In this document: positions 37,711 through 50,033 of the stretch, piece by piece | Position numbering within the stretch: the first letter of the stretch is position 1 | Layout: the number at the start of each line of letters is the position of its first letter | Source: Sitta carolinensis | Taxonomy: Eukaryota; Chordata; Aves; Passeriformes; Sittidae | Reading direction: 5' to 3' | DNA length: 64,000 bases | Assembly: GCA_032173965.1 (NCBI GenBank) | Contig: CM063287.1 | Span: 9,553,859-9,617,858 of the forward strand | Translations under genes and position numbers: made by a program | Notes under the pieces: generated by a model | Databases searched by the model: none | Seen by the model: the letters and a program-made list of their open reading frames with translations, nothing else | Told to the model about the DNA's origin: nothing

Positions 37711-38055
37711 TGACCTCAGGAGCAGCACAGCTCTGAGTGTCACCTGAGGAGCAGGCTCTGAGTGTCACCTGAGGAGCAGCACAGCTCTGAGTGTCACCTG
37801 AGGAGCAGCATGGGCTCTGAGTGTCACCTGAGGAGCAGCATGGGCTCTGAGTGTCACCTGAGGAGCAGCATGGGCTCTGAGTGTCACCTGAGGAGCAGGC
37901 TCTGAGTGTCACCTGAGGAACAGCACAGCTCTGAGTGTCACCTGAGGAGCAGCACAGCTCTGAGTGTCACCTGAGGAGCAGCATGGGCTCTGAGTGTCAC
38001 CTGAGGAGCAGCACAGCTGTGAGTGTCACCTGAGGAGCAGGCTGTGAGTGTCACC
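37711..38055. repeat. Minisatellite, about 12 units of 25, 29 or 30 bp
   Basis: The constant core tgagtgtcacctgaggagcag (21 bp) is followed by one of three tails: gctc (25-bp unit), cacagctc (29-bp) or catgggctc (30-bp). From the left, the tails run medium, short, medium, long, long, long, short, medium, medium, long, medium, short. The last two carry gctg instead of gctc, and one unit has gaggaacag. The first unit is partial (tgacctcaggagcag) and the array ends at gtgtcaccgtcacagg. Each of the 11 full cores contains CACCTG, the E-box bound by ZEB and Snail factors. A minus-strand frame across the array yields a Cys/Ser-rich repeat peptide, which is a by-product of the tandem repeat. Confidence 0.97.
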
Positions 38056-38169
38056 GTCACAGGTCAATCCCAAACAGCAGTCTCGGAGGCACGCTCTGGA
38101 AGAACATCACCTATGGAATCCAGCAGCAGCATCAACCTGGCACAGAAGCAGCTCTGTGGTGACTAAAGC

Positions 38170-38541
38170 ACTCTGGTGTGTCTGGGATGAGCAGAGGCTG
38201 AGGGATAACTGAGCTCGAAGACAAGGTCAAGAGGGATTTTATTGATGTGCAGAAATGCCAGGGAGGGAGGGGAGACACCACAGAACACTAAAACTCTTCT
38301 CGTTTTACCCAGTGAAAAGACAGTGAAACCACACTGAAGTACAGGGGGACTCCATTTAAACACCTCTGGTTTACTGTGACGGTGGCAAAATATTCTAACA
38401 GGTTGCCTGGACTATCCATCATTTGAAATATTCAAAACCCAGGTGGAAAGTCCTGAACAGCCTGAAGTAACTGATGTGCTTGAGAGGGGGCTGAACCAGA
38501 TGATCTGTAGAGGGATCTTTCTACCTTAACAATTCTCTGAT
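38170..38541 (+). mobile_element. Degraded CR1 LINE 3' end
   Basis: A diverged CR1 copy in plus orientation. It can be followed from gagcagaggctgaggg (about 38189), through gagggattttattgatgtg, aaactcttctcgttttaccc, agggggactccatttaaaca, ttactgtgacggtgg and attctaacaggttgcctgg. It continues with atattcaaaacccaggtgg and gggctgaaccagatgatctg, and ends at ccttaacaattctctgatc. The order matches the bird CR1 3' region. The left limit is uncertain because similarity fades toward the minisatellite. A minus-strand AATAAA at 38243-38238 is simply part of this CR1 sequence. Confidence 0.75.
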
Positions 38542-41500
38542 CAATGAAAAGATAATTTCCCTGACTATTACAAGAGTTCCCATTGTAAAAACAAACAAAA
38601 CCCGCCAACCCCCATACCAACCACTTCTCACCCAACCCAGAACAAAATCTCCACAAATTAAATCAATTCTAGAGAAGCAACCTTTACTGAAGCCCAGTGT
38701 ATTTCCTCAATCTCAGTATAATTTTTAACAATCATTCAGTATCATGAGACACAAATGAGAAGAAAAAGGACTTCCAAATCTGAAAAAACCATCCCCTGAT
38801 CTGTAAGGAAAATGCTCACATGAATCATGGAAATCAGTCACAGAGGTTCCTTTACTTTCTAAAGAAATCTAGGATCTTGTTTTCTCCCCTCTATGCCTCA
38901 GAGCTTGAGGAGGTCTGGTTCCATCACCACTGCTTTCACCAAAGTAACTCACCTCACTCAGAGCCGTAACAAATAATTGACATAAATGAAATGCCATGTA
39001 TGAGCTGATTATATTAGTTCCATTTTTTCCCTTTTTTTATAAAAACTTTTGAGGACTTTTGACCTTTTTATCCTATTTTGATTGATACAGTAAATTGCAT
39101 CCTGAGGACATAAAAAATAGGAAGCATGAGCTAAAGCAGAGACAGAGGCAAAGCAAAAGATTGCATACAGCTTGGAAAAAGCAATTTACAGCTAAGCAGA
39201 TGGCTGTAAAAAACAAGCCATTTTTCTCGAGTCTAGCTGATGTGATCTGTACTAATTCACTACTGGAAAGCAACTACCAAACTCATCAGTACAATAAAAG
39301 CATTTGTAAAACATTGCACCTATTTTTTTTCCAACCACCTCTGTCAGAGGCTTACTGAATTCTTCCTCAAGACACTAACTTCAACAATAACCCATAGCCT
39401 TTCTGCATGTTCCTGCTATCTCTGTATATGGAACTGAGGATTTCAGAAAAAGGAGGGCCTTTGATGATTCATAAAAGGGAAGCAGCACCAGTTGAATTAC
39501 AATGAAAGTACAGCAAAACCACTTCTGAAGTTCACTATGTAAAAGTGAGCTTTTCCAAGCCTTTGGTCTTGCTTGGGAAGAAGGAACATGCACACAGGAG
39601 AAAGGTTTCCTAAAGCAAGTGGAAATGAAAATAAGAATTAGTCTCGGGACTGCTCTTTTAATGTAGAGCCTTAGATTTTTTTCACCTCCACCTTAGTGTC
39701 CAGCCAGTATCCAACCATTATCTTAGTGAAATAGGGGGAATGAAATTTATTGCATAGCCTTTCTACTACTTCTGTATTCCCAGGAGGAAAGGATGCTCTC
39801 TGCTGTTCCCATTCACAGCAGTGGGTCTGTGGATACACGTGGATAGTGTGTGATGACACCTGCATTTTAGCTGGGCTCATACAGCCCCAGCTCCCCCACC
39901 CACAGCAGGACCAAAAGCCAGCAGGGATGCTCTTTTCTAGCTGAAGTTTGTCTAGCAATCAAATGTTAACGTAATGCAAGTCTCACATACTTTAAGCCCA
40001 TGATCTGTTTTTCATGCCCATCTCTCTACCACACTTTTAAAACTTTTAAAACTCAAGCTGACTTCCAGCCACTGCAACTGAGACTACCAAACAGCTCAGC
40101 ACAACCTTGCTTATCTTCAGGAGGATGAACAGCAGTGCTCTCAAAAGACTTTTTGCTCTCTAATCCTCTTATCAGTTAGCACTTTTCCCTCTCCAACCCA
40201 CCACAAACGTTTATGTAACCCCTACATGTCCCAAGGTTTGCCTAATTCAGTTTTAGAAGGACAATATTACCCCTTAAGCATTCTGCTCTACTTCCAGATG
40301 CAGCCACAAGAGCTTCTGTCTGGTGGTGGGATTTCAGTTAATTAAATCAGTGTTTCAGGATTTCTGGCCATCTGCTTAGACTATAAAATCTCCTTGCTAA
40401 GGCAGAGAGGAAATGTGTCCAGCTGAGCTGTATCACCAGTGCAATGCCTCCTGAGTGAAACCAGCTCTCCACTCGCAGCTTTCTTGACAAGCAGCCTGCC
40501 CAGAGCCTCCTGAGAGGAAGCAGCTCAGGCCAAGGCTACTCAGGCTACTCTGAAGCAGAATTGAGGCTATGGCTACACCTCAGTGTTTTGGCACACCAAG
40601 AGCACTGTGCTTAACCTGAAAAGCCTGCAGATCACAGGGGAAAATCTCTTTAGGTGAAATGAAGCCTAAAAACTAAAGCATAGGATCAAGTTTTGGGAAT
40701 GCAATAAAAATGCAAAGGTGCAGACAGCATCACCAGAGCTATGGTCTGATTTTAATGCCTTCTCCTACAGCCTATGCACTGGAACGTGAGGCTGAGCACT
40801 TACACCACTCCAAACTCCCAATAATTGCAATAAATTCCTTATGTGCTGCAGGGTGGATCAGGCTCCTTTCCTACTTGGTGTGAGACAGAGACCTCTCCTT
40901 AAGCCAAAGAACAAGTTTAAAAAAGAAAACTACAGCTGTAGAGAGAACAAAAGACTCAATTCTTTGTTTTTCTTCTCTTTTTATGCTAGCACTGTACTAG
41001 TTGTTTGGTACTTTATTACTTTTGTTTGCTTGTTTATGCACCTACTTGAGCTCTCAGTAAACACAGGTTTCACAACTATAAATAAAACATACATGAAATA
41101 TGTTGCTGTCTACAGTTTCAACTCCCTCTGTATCTTCCTAATCTTCTGCATTTTATGCAGCCTATGTTCTGTAAACACAGATCCTGGGGCAGTTCAATAC
41201 TCTTGTGGATGCTCCAGCAGAAGAGGACTGCTGTCATATTTAGACTATTTAAAAACTCTGAACAGATGTTTGACTGCACAACATAACAAATATAACTTCA
41301 GACGAGAAAGATGAGATAATTTTTCCAAGACATACATAAAATTCAACTATGTTTTTTTTAAAAATCCTGTAACTGTTCCGAAGCCAAAACCTGAATTTTT
41401 ACAATAATGTGGATATTCTATACCCTACCTGAATCTTGCATTGCCCCTAAAATACTATTCCTTAGTGACAGAGCCTATAGGAATTACATGTCTTTTTAAA

Positions 41501-44351
41501 TATAGAATAACACTGAAGATCCCAAAATTATGATTTCAAAATTATTTATTTAAATCACAAAACCCCCACCCTTTTTATGCATCTTAATTATTAGTCCTTA
41601 TTTTCAGAGCTCCAATATGTGAATGTCAAACAGACAATGAAACTGGAACTTGGCCTCAGAGAATGATCTTGTCACATTCTGAGCTTATTTTCTTGCTCTA
41701 AAGAAGCACTCAATCACATCTAACTTTCAGTGTGAACTTTCAGTAGAAGCACTCCCACACCAAAATTTAAGTGATTTTTGGAAACGCTGGATGTAATACA
41801 ACATCCCTTATATTATAAAATATTTCCTAATTATGAACTCTATCCCAACCCTCTATTGGACAAACTACAGCTTCCCTGAGAATAAAAAAAAACAACTCCA
41901 AAGACCCCTAAAATTCTCAAAACTCGATGTAAATGTGTCCAGCACCCATTTATCCTGGGAAGTGAATTGTGCACATCTGTACAGACAGGGAGCTTCCCAC
42001 TACTCCAGAGAAGTGCCCGTTAATCACAAAGCCCCAGTACAATTAAAGTCATACATCTAGGACTTAGACTTAATCTAGATCTAGGTGGACTGTATTCTAG
42101 GCCATTAATCTAAGACTTAAGTGGATGGGAGTTCACAGCTATTTCCTTACCTATTTCTGAATTTTCTTTCAGAAGAATAATTTATAATACTAATAGGGAC
42201 AGATAAACTAGAAAGTTATCATCATTGTAGTCTAAGCTCAGCCACTTTCTAGAGCTAAGTCAGTAATCTTTTCTTCATGGAAAAAAAAAAAAAGAGTCAT
42301 ATTTCCTTGTTTTAAATTAAATACTAGGTGTATTAATTGAAAGAACTGATTGATTGTAAATGGATCGAGATAACACCACCAGGCCTGAAATACACAAATG
42401 TAAGTTATGCAAAGGATTCTAAGTCTTGTGCACTAATTCAGTGAAGCTGGTTTCAATACGAATACATGGGTATAGAAGCTCAGAAATGCACACTATTTTG
42501 GGGCTGTAAGAGAATTTCTCAGAACACCATTAAAGTAAGTAACAATAAGCCCAGACAATATTGGAAAGATTCCCAAGAATGCTACAACTTTTTATAGAGT
42601 ATTTTAATAACAAAACCTGTTGTTAGTTTGTTTTTTTTTGAGAATGCTAATATCATCATTTTTTGCATCTTCTGGTAACAGAGAGATTTGCCCTGCTGTA
42701 TATAATTTAAATTAAAACATCACATGTCATAAGGTTCATGCCACTGTGTCTTCCAGGATATCAGAGGCCCAAGGATCGACAGATTTTCTTCATAAAGGCT
42801 GATATCCAGAAACAAGTGACAGTCCATCACTCATTAGACATACACAGACAGACAGTGAGAATATTAAAATATAAATACCTAGAATGAGGGTGGAAAGCAC
42901 AGTCAAACACTGGACTATCATTTACAGCTGTGACTGACCACAAGTTGCACAGTTGGCTGACTTTTGTAAAGCAGTAATTTAAAAAGTAAATAAATAAAAT
43001 TTGAAGGTGCCTGCAGCAGGCCCCAGCAATATCTCCTTATTATGTGCTGGGAACCATCTGGAACAGTTCCAGGAGATCACGTGCCAAGAACAGCTGGATA
43101 GGAACCAGCCACCCAAACACTTCCAATAATTCAGGCATGCATTCATACATTTTTGTTGATTTTTAAAATATTTATTCATATCTTATATGAAAAAAAAAAT
43201 AATCGTGTCACAGACAGCTGGATTCCTACCCACCCTCCAAATTTACATCACTGAAAGATTTGCTGCTCTTTATTCCTATTCAAATGCAATATGGATACAG
43301 AAAAGTGCAAATTTAGCACATAGAGGAAGTTATCTAAGCAGAAAAGAATAGTGGGAGATGTCCCTCTTCCAGATAAACCTGTGAATAACTACCGGTGATT
43401 TTTCTCACTCTGATTTCAATTAATCCTATCATCTGCTAGGAGCCACTCTCAGAGCAGCAATCCCCTTGTTCATGAACTCCCAAAAGCCCATCATCACCTT
43501 AGGCAGAATGAGACTGCTCTGTCTCAGCACTAACCTGGAATCACAACGGAAAATGCAACATAGAGTGATTCTCCATTGCTACTCTAAAATTATCACATGT
43601 CTATAAAGAAAACATACTTTGTCATTTATTCCCTTTCTTAGGAATAACAGTCATATTTCAAAAATACTTTCTGAGGAAAAAAAAAAATCTCAACAATAAA
43701 TCCTTTCACATGCCTCACAGGTTTCTTACAAACATTTTCAATCAGAAGTCTCCTCAGCTCAGAAGTTCCACCTACATATTGGGCTGCAGAACATCCTCTC
43801 AATTTTTCCCCCAGGCCAATTATGAATTATTGATGTTCTTGCTCTATAAGAACTTGTAGAGACAAAATAAGACAACAGCAAACAGGTTGATTTGTGGATT
43901 CCTGAAGTCTGGAGTTACCAATCTGGATAGAAAAAAACAAAGAAAGGAATCACCTCACTGGCAAATGCTGCTGGCAGGACGACTGATGTGGTCACCAGAG
44001 CCAGCATCTTCTTTTCTGCTTCCCAGCACTGATTTTCTCAATTAAACTATTTGAACATCAAGAAGTTTTTGCCTGTATCAGTGCTTTCATTCAGCCTCGG
44101 GTTTTTCTTTTAAGTTGTGCAGCTGTGTAACAGCCCCAATTACTTAAATAATACAGGCACCTCAATATAGAGGATACAACCATTGTATCAGTGCAATTCC
44201 CAGATGGATATACAGGCCAAAAAAAGAAATTGTGTGCCTAGCTTGAATTCCATTCCCTTAAAATATCTGGTAGATATGCCCTAAATTCTGACATTAATAG
44301 GAAATGGAAGATAAAATGTTGCATTTATACTTGTCTCTGAGCATCTTATCA
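38542..44351. other. AT-rich sequence, no gene recognised
   Basis: A 157-codon frame (plus, 40841-41314) has a hydrophobic, Phe/Cys-rich centre, with no signal for translation and no family match; I treat it as chance. A 13-A run lies at 42281-42293. A 9-bp tandem repeat cttttaaaa x2 is near 40034-40051. No transposon family is recognised. Confidence 0.55.
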
Positions 44352-44395
44352 TTTGCTTACTTAAAACAAGCAAGTAAGCAAACAAACAAACAAAC
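44352..44395. repeat. 11-bp hairpin running into a (CAAA)n microsatellite
   Basis: The arms tttgcttactt (44352-44362) and aagtaagcaaa (44372-44382) are perfect reverse complements around a 9-nt loop. The right arm continues directly into caaacaaacaaacaaac up to 44395. The microsatellite probably grew from the arm. Confidence 0.8.
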
Positions 44396-47300
44396 TTGTC
44401 CTAATGAAAGGAAAGCAAGAGTAGGAGGCTCATTTGGGCAAAATACAATTTCGCTATTGCAGTGCCATGTTACTGGAGGCAAATTAAATGAAAATTAAAT
44501 GCAAATCAAACTAGCAATAATGGAAGACTGACACCCAGTAATCAGGAGAATCCCCTTTTCCAAGGGTTCCCTAGAATTTCACCACAGACCCAAAGCAGCT
44601 GAGCCTCTTGTACATTGCAGCAGGGCTCTCTGCATGCCTGGGTATGATGAGAATTACATGCTAAGTGCACCAAGCTCAGACAGGCTGCACAGTTAATATT
44701 AATTTGGCATTTTGCCCATGGCAAAAGCAGCACCTTTTTCTTGCATATATCTCACAATGACTGGAAAAAGAAGAAAAATCCCTTGTGTAAAGGACTAACA
44801 TGTCTCTGGCTTACAAGCCATCAGCATGGTTGTAAACAACTTAAAGGCTTCTGCAATTTTGCAGCAGGTGTGTAGGTTTACATACACAACATCCATAAAA
44901 ACCCCTGAAAACCTCTGAACTGAGAAAAATTACCCTATCATTGACTTCAATAAACATAAAAATGCTTCATCCTGTATTTTTTCTTCTTGAAGAAAACACT
45001 TCATAAGAGAAAAGTGCTCACAAATTACTCTGCAAAACAAAATTGTCAACCACCTCACTACCTTTTGTTGAATAAACTATAGGTTCAAATAAGAAACCAC
45101 CATGATGGAACTATGCTTAATTGATCTCTCTAAGGCTGGTGCTAGACTGCTAATCATAGTTTACATATTAGAAGGTGAAGCAATTACATTTGGTAGAAGC
45201 AGCGTTCAACTGAACATGCTCACAGCCTTTTGAGAAAAGGAAGAGAGGGAGAGACTTCCCAGCAAGTAATGGGAATTTCATGTAAGTCAACCCACCCCGA
45301 GTTTCACCTCATGGTGCCTGTTCCACTGTTTAATTTTCCAAAAGATTATTTTCCACCAGCTCCCACAAACGTAAGAGAAATAAAGGATTTCATGATGTCG
45401 AATCCGTGTCACTACACATGGATTGATTTCATTTTGGCATCTAAATGACTGCTAAAAAGCAACAATGACTTCAGGATAATTAAATAGTCCAAAGAAATGC
45501 ATGAATAACTTCCTTCTTCACTGACCACAAGCAGACCCACAGAAATTTAGAACATCTGAAACATCCTCAGTTTCAATCTGAAATAAATATTTGGCAATGA
45601 TGCAAAAGCCATAAATATTTGACTGTTGTGCCATTTCTGCTTTTATCAGTTTCCATTATTACCACGCGGATGTATCAATAAAACACACGGCTGATTTGAT
45701 GGTGGCTGTTACACTTTTGTGGTTTCATCACGAGATGTTATTCCATATGCAGCACACGCAGGGATACAACACGAGCTAATTGGAAGAGACAGCAGTGCCT
45801 GGCAAGTCACCATGTGGGACTGGTCAATGCCCTTCCTGCAGCTGAGGATCACAGGACCACAGGAGGATATTTCTCTCAAACTCCTACCACGTTAAGCATG
45901 AGGAGGAAAGAATGGGTAAAGTGAAAAATGTAATTCCCCACGGGCAGAAAGGGCTGTAATCATGCAAAGAATAGATTTTACAGTCAGAGCAACAATATCC
46001 TGAAGTGAGGATGAATACCTCACTCTATTATCTGTGCACATGATAAGAAAAAGAATGCTCTCAGATGAAATGAGTATTCAGACTTCTTTATATATCAATG
46101 CTATTAACGGATTCAGAAGCTGCATTTTTTGGAGAGAAGATCCTGCATCCTGGCAGAATAATCCCTTTCAGTATTACAGATCTATATAATAAAGTTATTG
46201 TTTATCTGGAGTTCTACAAAGCATTTTATGTAATAGCACCTGACATACTTATGAGAACTTTCCTCATGTGGAAGCAACTACTCATATATTAGCTTAAGAG
46301 GTGCCTCAGACTTTTGTGAGTAAAATCACTCAGGTGTTCTGCATGACTAGCTGGCTCTTATTTTTTGAGCTTGCTTGGGGAAAGAAAAACGTGATTACTG
46401 AGGCACTTTAAAAATAAATAAAAATAATACTCAAAATTTTTTTGATGGAAAACAATCATGGCAGAACTAAAGCAGGTGTCTTTGGAGGAAAGTGGAGCTA
46501 GGGTGATAGGAAGTTTTATAAAAGTTTTCAATTTTAATTGAATAATAAGATTTTAATAAATTTCAATTCTGAATAAAATTAAATTCTGATTAATTAACCC
46601 CTTTTGTATCTCTGAAGGAGAAAACAACAGCATTAAAAAGCCTGCTCTCCACATTGGAACTGCTATACTGAAATAAGAAAGAAATCACTTGAATAAAATC
46701 CTGTAGACAATAATGGCAAAAGCTACAAGAGGACTCAATCTCTTCTTTCCAGTAAGCTTCTCTAAGTCCTGTACTGCACAAATTCATAAAACTGGTACGA
46801 GGTTTACAAGACAGAATAATAATTATGTTTTATAGCAATGCTGGAAATAATCTATCGCTATATAAAATGAAACAAATCTAACTGCAGTTTAGGTAGCATT
46901 GTTTACAGTTACACAAACATTTAAAAGACATTTACTTGATGCATCTTATTCCAGTTCTAGATTACTCTTCTCACACTGAGTTTCTATCCAGGAAAAACTG
47001 CTGCCAAAACTCATTTCAGAATTGGTCCTATTGACTGGGCTTATGGAAATGGCTGAAAAATGATTTGTTCATTATCACACTCTGAGGACATTACAGAAAA
47101 TAAGCACTAAAGGGTTATAATTGAAGTTTTAGTTGTAAATGCCCTTAGACAAGAACTTTACTGAGGCAAAAAATGTCACCAACTATCTCCAAAGCAGCTG
47201 ACTCCATAAAGTAAGTCTTAGCCTGAAATTTTCATCTAATACAGAGAAATTTCAAGAGGGAGTCAAAGTCTCAAAAAGTTTAATTTGTTAATAAGAAAAG

Positions 47301-48177
47301 CCACTGATCACTACTGATCTGTCATGTCAATTAAAGCTGAAAACATATTTAACCACTGTGAAATAATCCCATATCTTCAAAATAAATTGCTTTCCTGAGT
47401 GAATACAAAATTCAGAGAGGACTAATTTAAGATGAGATTTACTTTAGGATCCCTAGCACACTCATATTGTCTCTGTGTTTTTGGTAAATTCAGTCCTGTT
47501 AAAACACAGAAGGAAAAGGTTAATGCTCACATGTCGGCTGACAGATTAAATCAGCTTTGCATCAAATGGCAAAAAGAATGGTTCTGTGGCATTTTACAGT
47601 CCAGAGAAGGAAAAGTTTGATTAATCAGCTCCAGTGAGAGCAGTGGAAGTGGGAGACGGATGGCTAGGCATATGAGGAGGCACGAATTTTAGCAGAGAAT
47701 AGGAACTGTTAATAAAAAGAAATAAAATTGTGCTTGAATCTCTTTTTTAGGGAGAGAAAATGAAGTGTTGGAAAACATGTAAGAAGGAGAAATGATGGTA
47801 TGAGGAAATAAAATTTGAACTTTAATGAAAAAAGAAGAAAAAGGAATCCATTGCAACACAGAGAGGCAGTAATCAATGAGAAGTTGATTTTCCAATATTT
47901 TGAACTGCAGACAGAATCCTTTCTTTTAGCTGAGAAACATCGAGGATCAAACTCATTAAAAACAAAAAGAATCATAAAGTCCTACATTAGTTCCACAGCT
48001 ATGACCTCTGAACAGAGACAGCAAAACCTAAGCAGAAAAAAATCTTTCATGAAATAGCTTGTTTTGTGTTCAGAAATAGCTATATTCAGGAATCAATAAA
48101 AGCACAAGTTTTCTGATTGTAGATGGATCCCACCTCCACCAGCACACAAAGTGCTGCAAGATCAATGCTTCAGCCTC
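44396..48177. other. AT-rich sequence with a possible conserved element
   Basis: No exon or repeat family is recognised. The segment 45590-45770 has unusually complex, low-repeat sequence (for example ataaaacacacggctgattt) of the kind seen in conserved non-coding elements. That cannot be shown without alignment. 46510-46590 is highly AT-rich. Confidence 0.45.
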
Positions 48178-48262
48178 AAGTGTCACAGGACAGGTGAGCC
48201 TGGGAGGGACCACAGTGGCTCAGCCCAGAGCACACTGCACAGGAATCTTCGTGGACTCACAT
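48178..48262 (-). mobile_element. Short CR1 relic
   Basis: On the plus strand the blocks gtgtcacaggacaggtg, gggagggaccacagtgg and cccagagcacactgcacagg occur in the order expected for the reverse complement of a bird CR1 3' end. The stretch that normally separates the last two (ending in a tccctgctcaagcaggg-like block) is deleted. The copy is old and short, so the family call is less secure than for the others. Confidence 0.55.
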
Positions 48263-49305
48263 TCTTTGCTCCCTCCACTGGAATGCAAAATGACTGCATT
48301 TCCAGAGGGTACAAAATCCATTTTCAAAACTGAGAGTTTAAGACCACCCGGTGCAGAAAGCTTTTTTCCTTCCTACCCATTACACACAAGAGCTCAAGAT
48401 TTTCCTACAAAAGTAAGAATAGCCTAGCTCCTACAGAGCCCATGCAGTTGCCTGGCTAAATTTGCCGCAGAGGAATTTCTGAGCCCTTTAATAATCCCAA
48501 CAGGTACAGAAAGATGGACATCAAAACCCTGAGAGAACAGGGTTTTGTCAAGGTTTATTTTCCTTTCTCACTGACATTCAGTAAAACGAAAAAGTGACAT
48601 ATATAGACTAAAAATCTTACTTGTATTGCATAGCTATGACTAGTTTGGATCAAACATGTTACAAGTACAAAATACATCCCATACAAATGGACCCATCTCA
48701 TCTCATTTTTGTCATGAAAGCTCAAGAAAGTAATTACAGAAGATTTGGATAATGTACTTTATAATTCTCCAAATCCTTTTTATTTACAATCTCATAGTCT
48801 GAGAATGCAATACCTTAAAGAGCAATATTGCAAATCCTGCTAGTGTTTTTTTCTTATTTTTGTAGCTCCAAGTAATAGAGAGCTCAAAATTTCTAAAAAA
48901 ACCCAAAACAACTCTAACTTTTAATTTTGTGCTTTGCATTAACTGATATAATCAGTTAATATATCAGATATAATCAGATACTATTAACCTCTTACTGCAT
49001 TTCTATTGACAAAACCCAAGATTTATTTATAGCTATGATCAATCCCATTGGGGATAAAAAGGAGAAAAGGTTCTTAACTGAAGATGTGGTGACACTGACT
49101 GGAATATTTCAACAAATTTTAGTACAGTTGCAACATCTGTATCACCCTAACAGGAAAATATGAGCCAGATGAAAATACAGTTGATCAAATACACCTGTGC
49201 TCAGAAGAAAATTTTGCAAAATATTCATCATTTAAGTCCTACTTGACCCTGAGAGAAGGAGTTACTATGCAGAATGAGTCTACTGCTAAACTGATCCAAA
49301 TAGCT
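48263..49305. other. AT-rich sequence, no gene recognised
   Basis: Nothing recognised except the perfect hairpin at 48938-48960 listed separately. Confidence 0.55.
48938..48960. repeat. Perfect 9-bp inverted repeat, 5-nt loop
   Basis: attaactga and tcagttaat are exact reverse complements around tataa. An imperfect echo (atatcagatataatcagata) follows at once. Confidence 0.8.
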
Positions 49306-49577
49306 TGTCTTGGTTTGCAGAGCAAGATGTGACCAGAAGCATGTATTCTATAACTCTGTTTTGAAACTGGGGCAAAGGTGGAGGTGGGTAATCCTCTATT
49401 AATGGGCCAGATGTTAAAAAAAAACAGTGAGGCAATTTACCTCTTCCACAACCCATCCTCCCTTCAGGGAGGTTCCTTCTGCTCATGGGCTGCTGAGTCT
49501 CACTGCACGACTGATAAATTTACATCATCCCACTGGGAGATGTTCCATCTGGGGGAGGAGCTAAGTGTTCCTATCTG

Positions 49578-49588
49578 GATAAAAACCT
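49578..49588 (+). promoter_or_regulatory. TATA-like box of the LTR
   Basis: ggataaaaacc lies about 300 bp before the LTR's AATAAA, the correct order for U3 promoter and R polyadenylation signals. Activity is unknown. Confidence 0.45.
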
Positions 49589-49880
49589 GAAATTTGGAAC
49601 ACCAAAGCAGCCTTTCCCACTGGCTTTCCAGAGGAAGACCAGACCTACAGCTCCACTGGACCTTAAGAGGAAATCTCCACCTTTCTACAGGATCATTGTT
49701 CCAACAGAACCACATCTGCCACTGCAGGAGGGCTGCAGCCACCATTTAATGGCACTGCTGCCAACACCCTGACTCAGAGGATGTCAGGTTGGATTCTGAC
49801 TCTGTCAATTAATTTGTTTTGTTGGTTTTTTTTTGTTTGTTTGTTTGTTTTTATTATTGCATTTTTATTTTAATTCTCCC

Positions 49881-49886
49881 AATAAA
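49881..49886 (+). promoter_or_regulatory. AATAAA polyadenylation signal of the LTR
   Basis: An intact AATAAA lies in the R region, followed by aactgttattgctattccc. It could terminate read-through transcripts on the plus strand. Confidence 0.55.
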
Positions 49887-50033
49887 GAACTGTTATTGCT
49901 ATTCCCGTATCTTTGCCTGAGAGCCCCATAATTTCAAAATTATAATAATTCGGAGTGAGGGGGTTTACATTCTCTATTCCAAGGGAGGCTCCTGCCTTCC
50001 TTAGCAGACACCTATTGTTCAAACAACTCTACA

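Larger units (their letters stand above)
49306..50033 (+). mobile_element. Solo LTR, passerine ERV type, about 728 bp
   Basis: It starts tgtcttggtttgcagagcaa and ends with ttagcagacacctattgttc followed by aaac, close to the inverted-repeat end expected for this LTR (a tail of the caaaccaagaca type, here altered to aaacaactctaca). A TATA-like ggataaaaacc lies at 49578 and an AATAAA signal at 49881-49886. The U5 part includes tatctttgcctgagagcccc and cggagtgagggggtttacat. A T/GTTT-rich run (about 49816-49853) precedes the polyadenylation signal. No gag, pol or env remnant and no primer-binding site adjoin it. The flanks (tagct and accca) show no target duplication. I recall this LTR type from songbird genomes; the exact family name is not certain. 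Confidence 0.8.

Noticed and set aside
37703..37912. Cys/Ser-rich repeat protein on the minus strand
   Set aside because: It is only the translation of the minisatellite. Unit lengths of 25 and 29 bp shift the frame, and there is no gene context.
37711..38055. CRISPR-like array
   Set aside because: The units are contiguous with variable tails, not repeats separated by unique spacers, and the genome is that of a bird.
38163..38390. A minus-strand LTR or 3' UTR suggested by AATAAA at 38243-38238
   Set aside because: On the plus strand the same stretch lines up block by block with the CR1 3' region, and the hexamer is part of that element.
40841..41314. 157-codon frame with hydrophobic segments
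   Set aside because: The hydrophobicity comes from T-rich DNA. There is no family match, splice signal or sensible start context.
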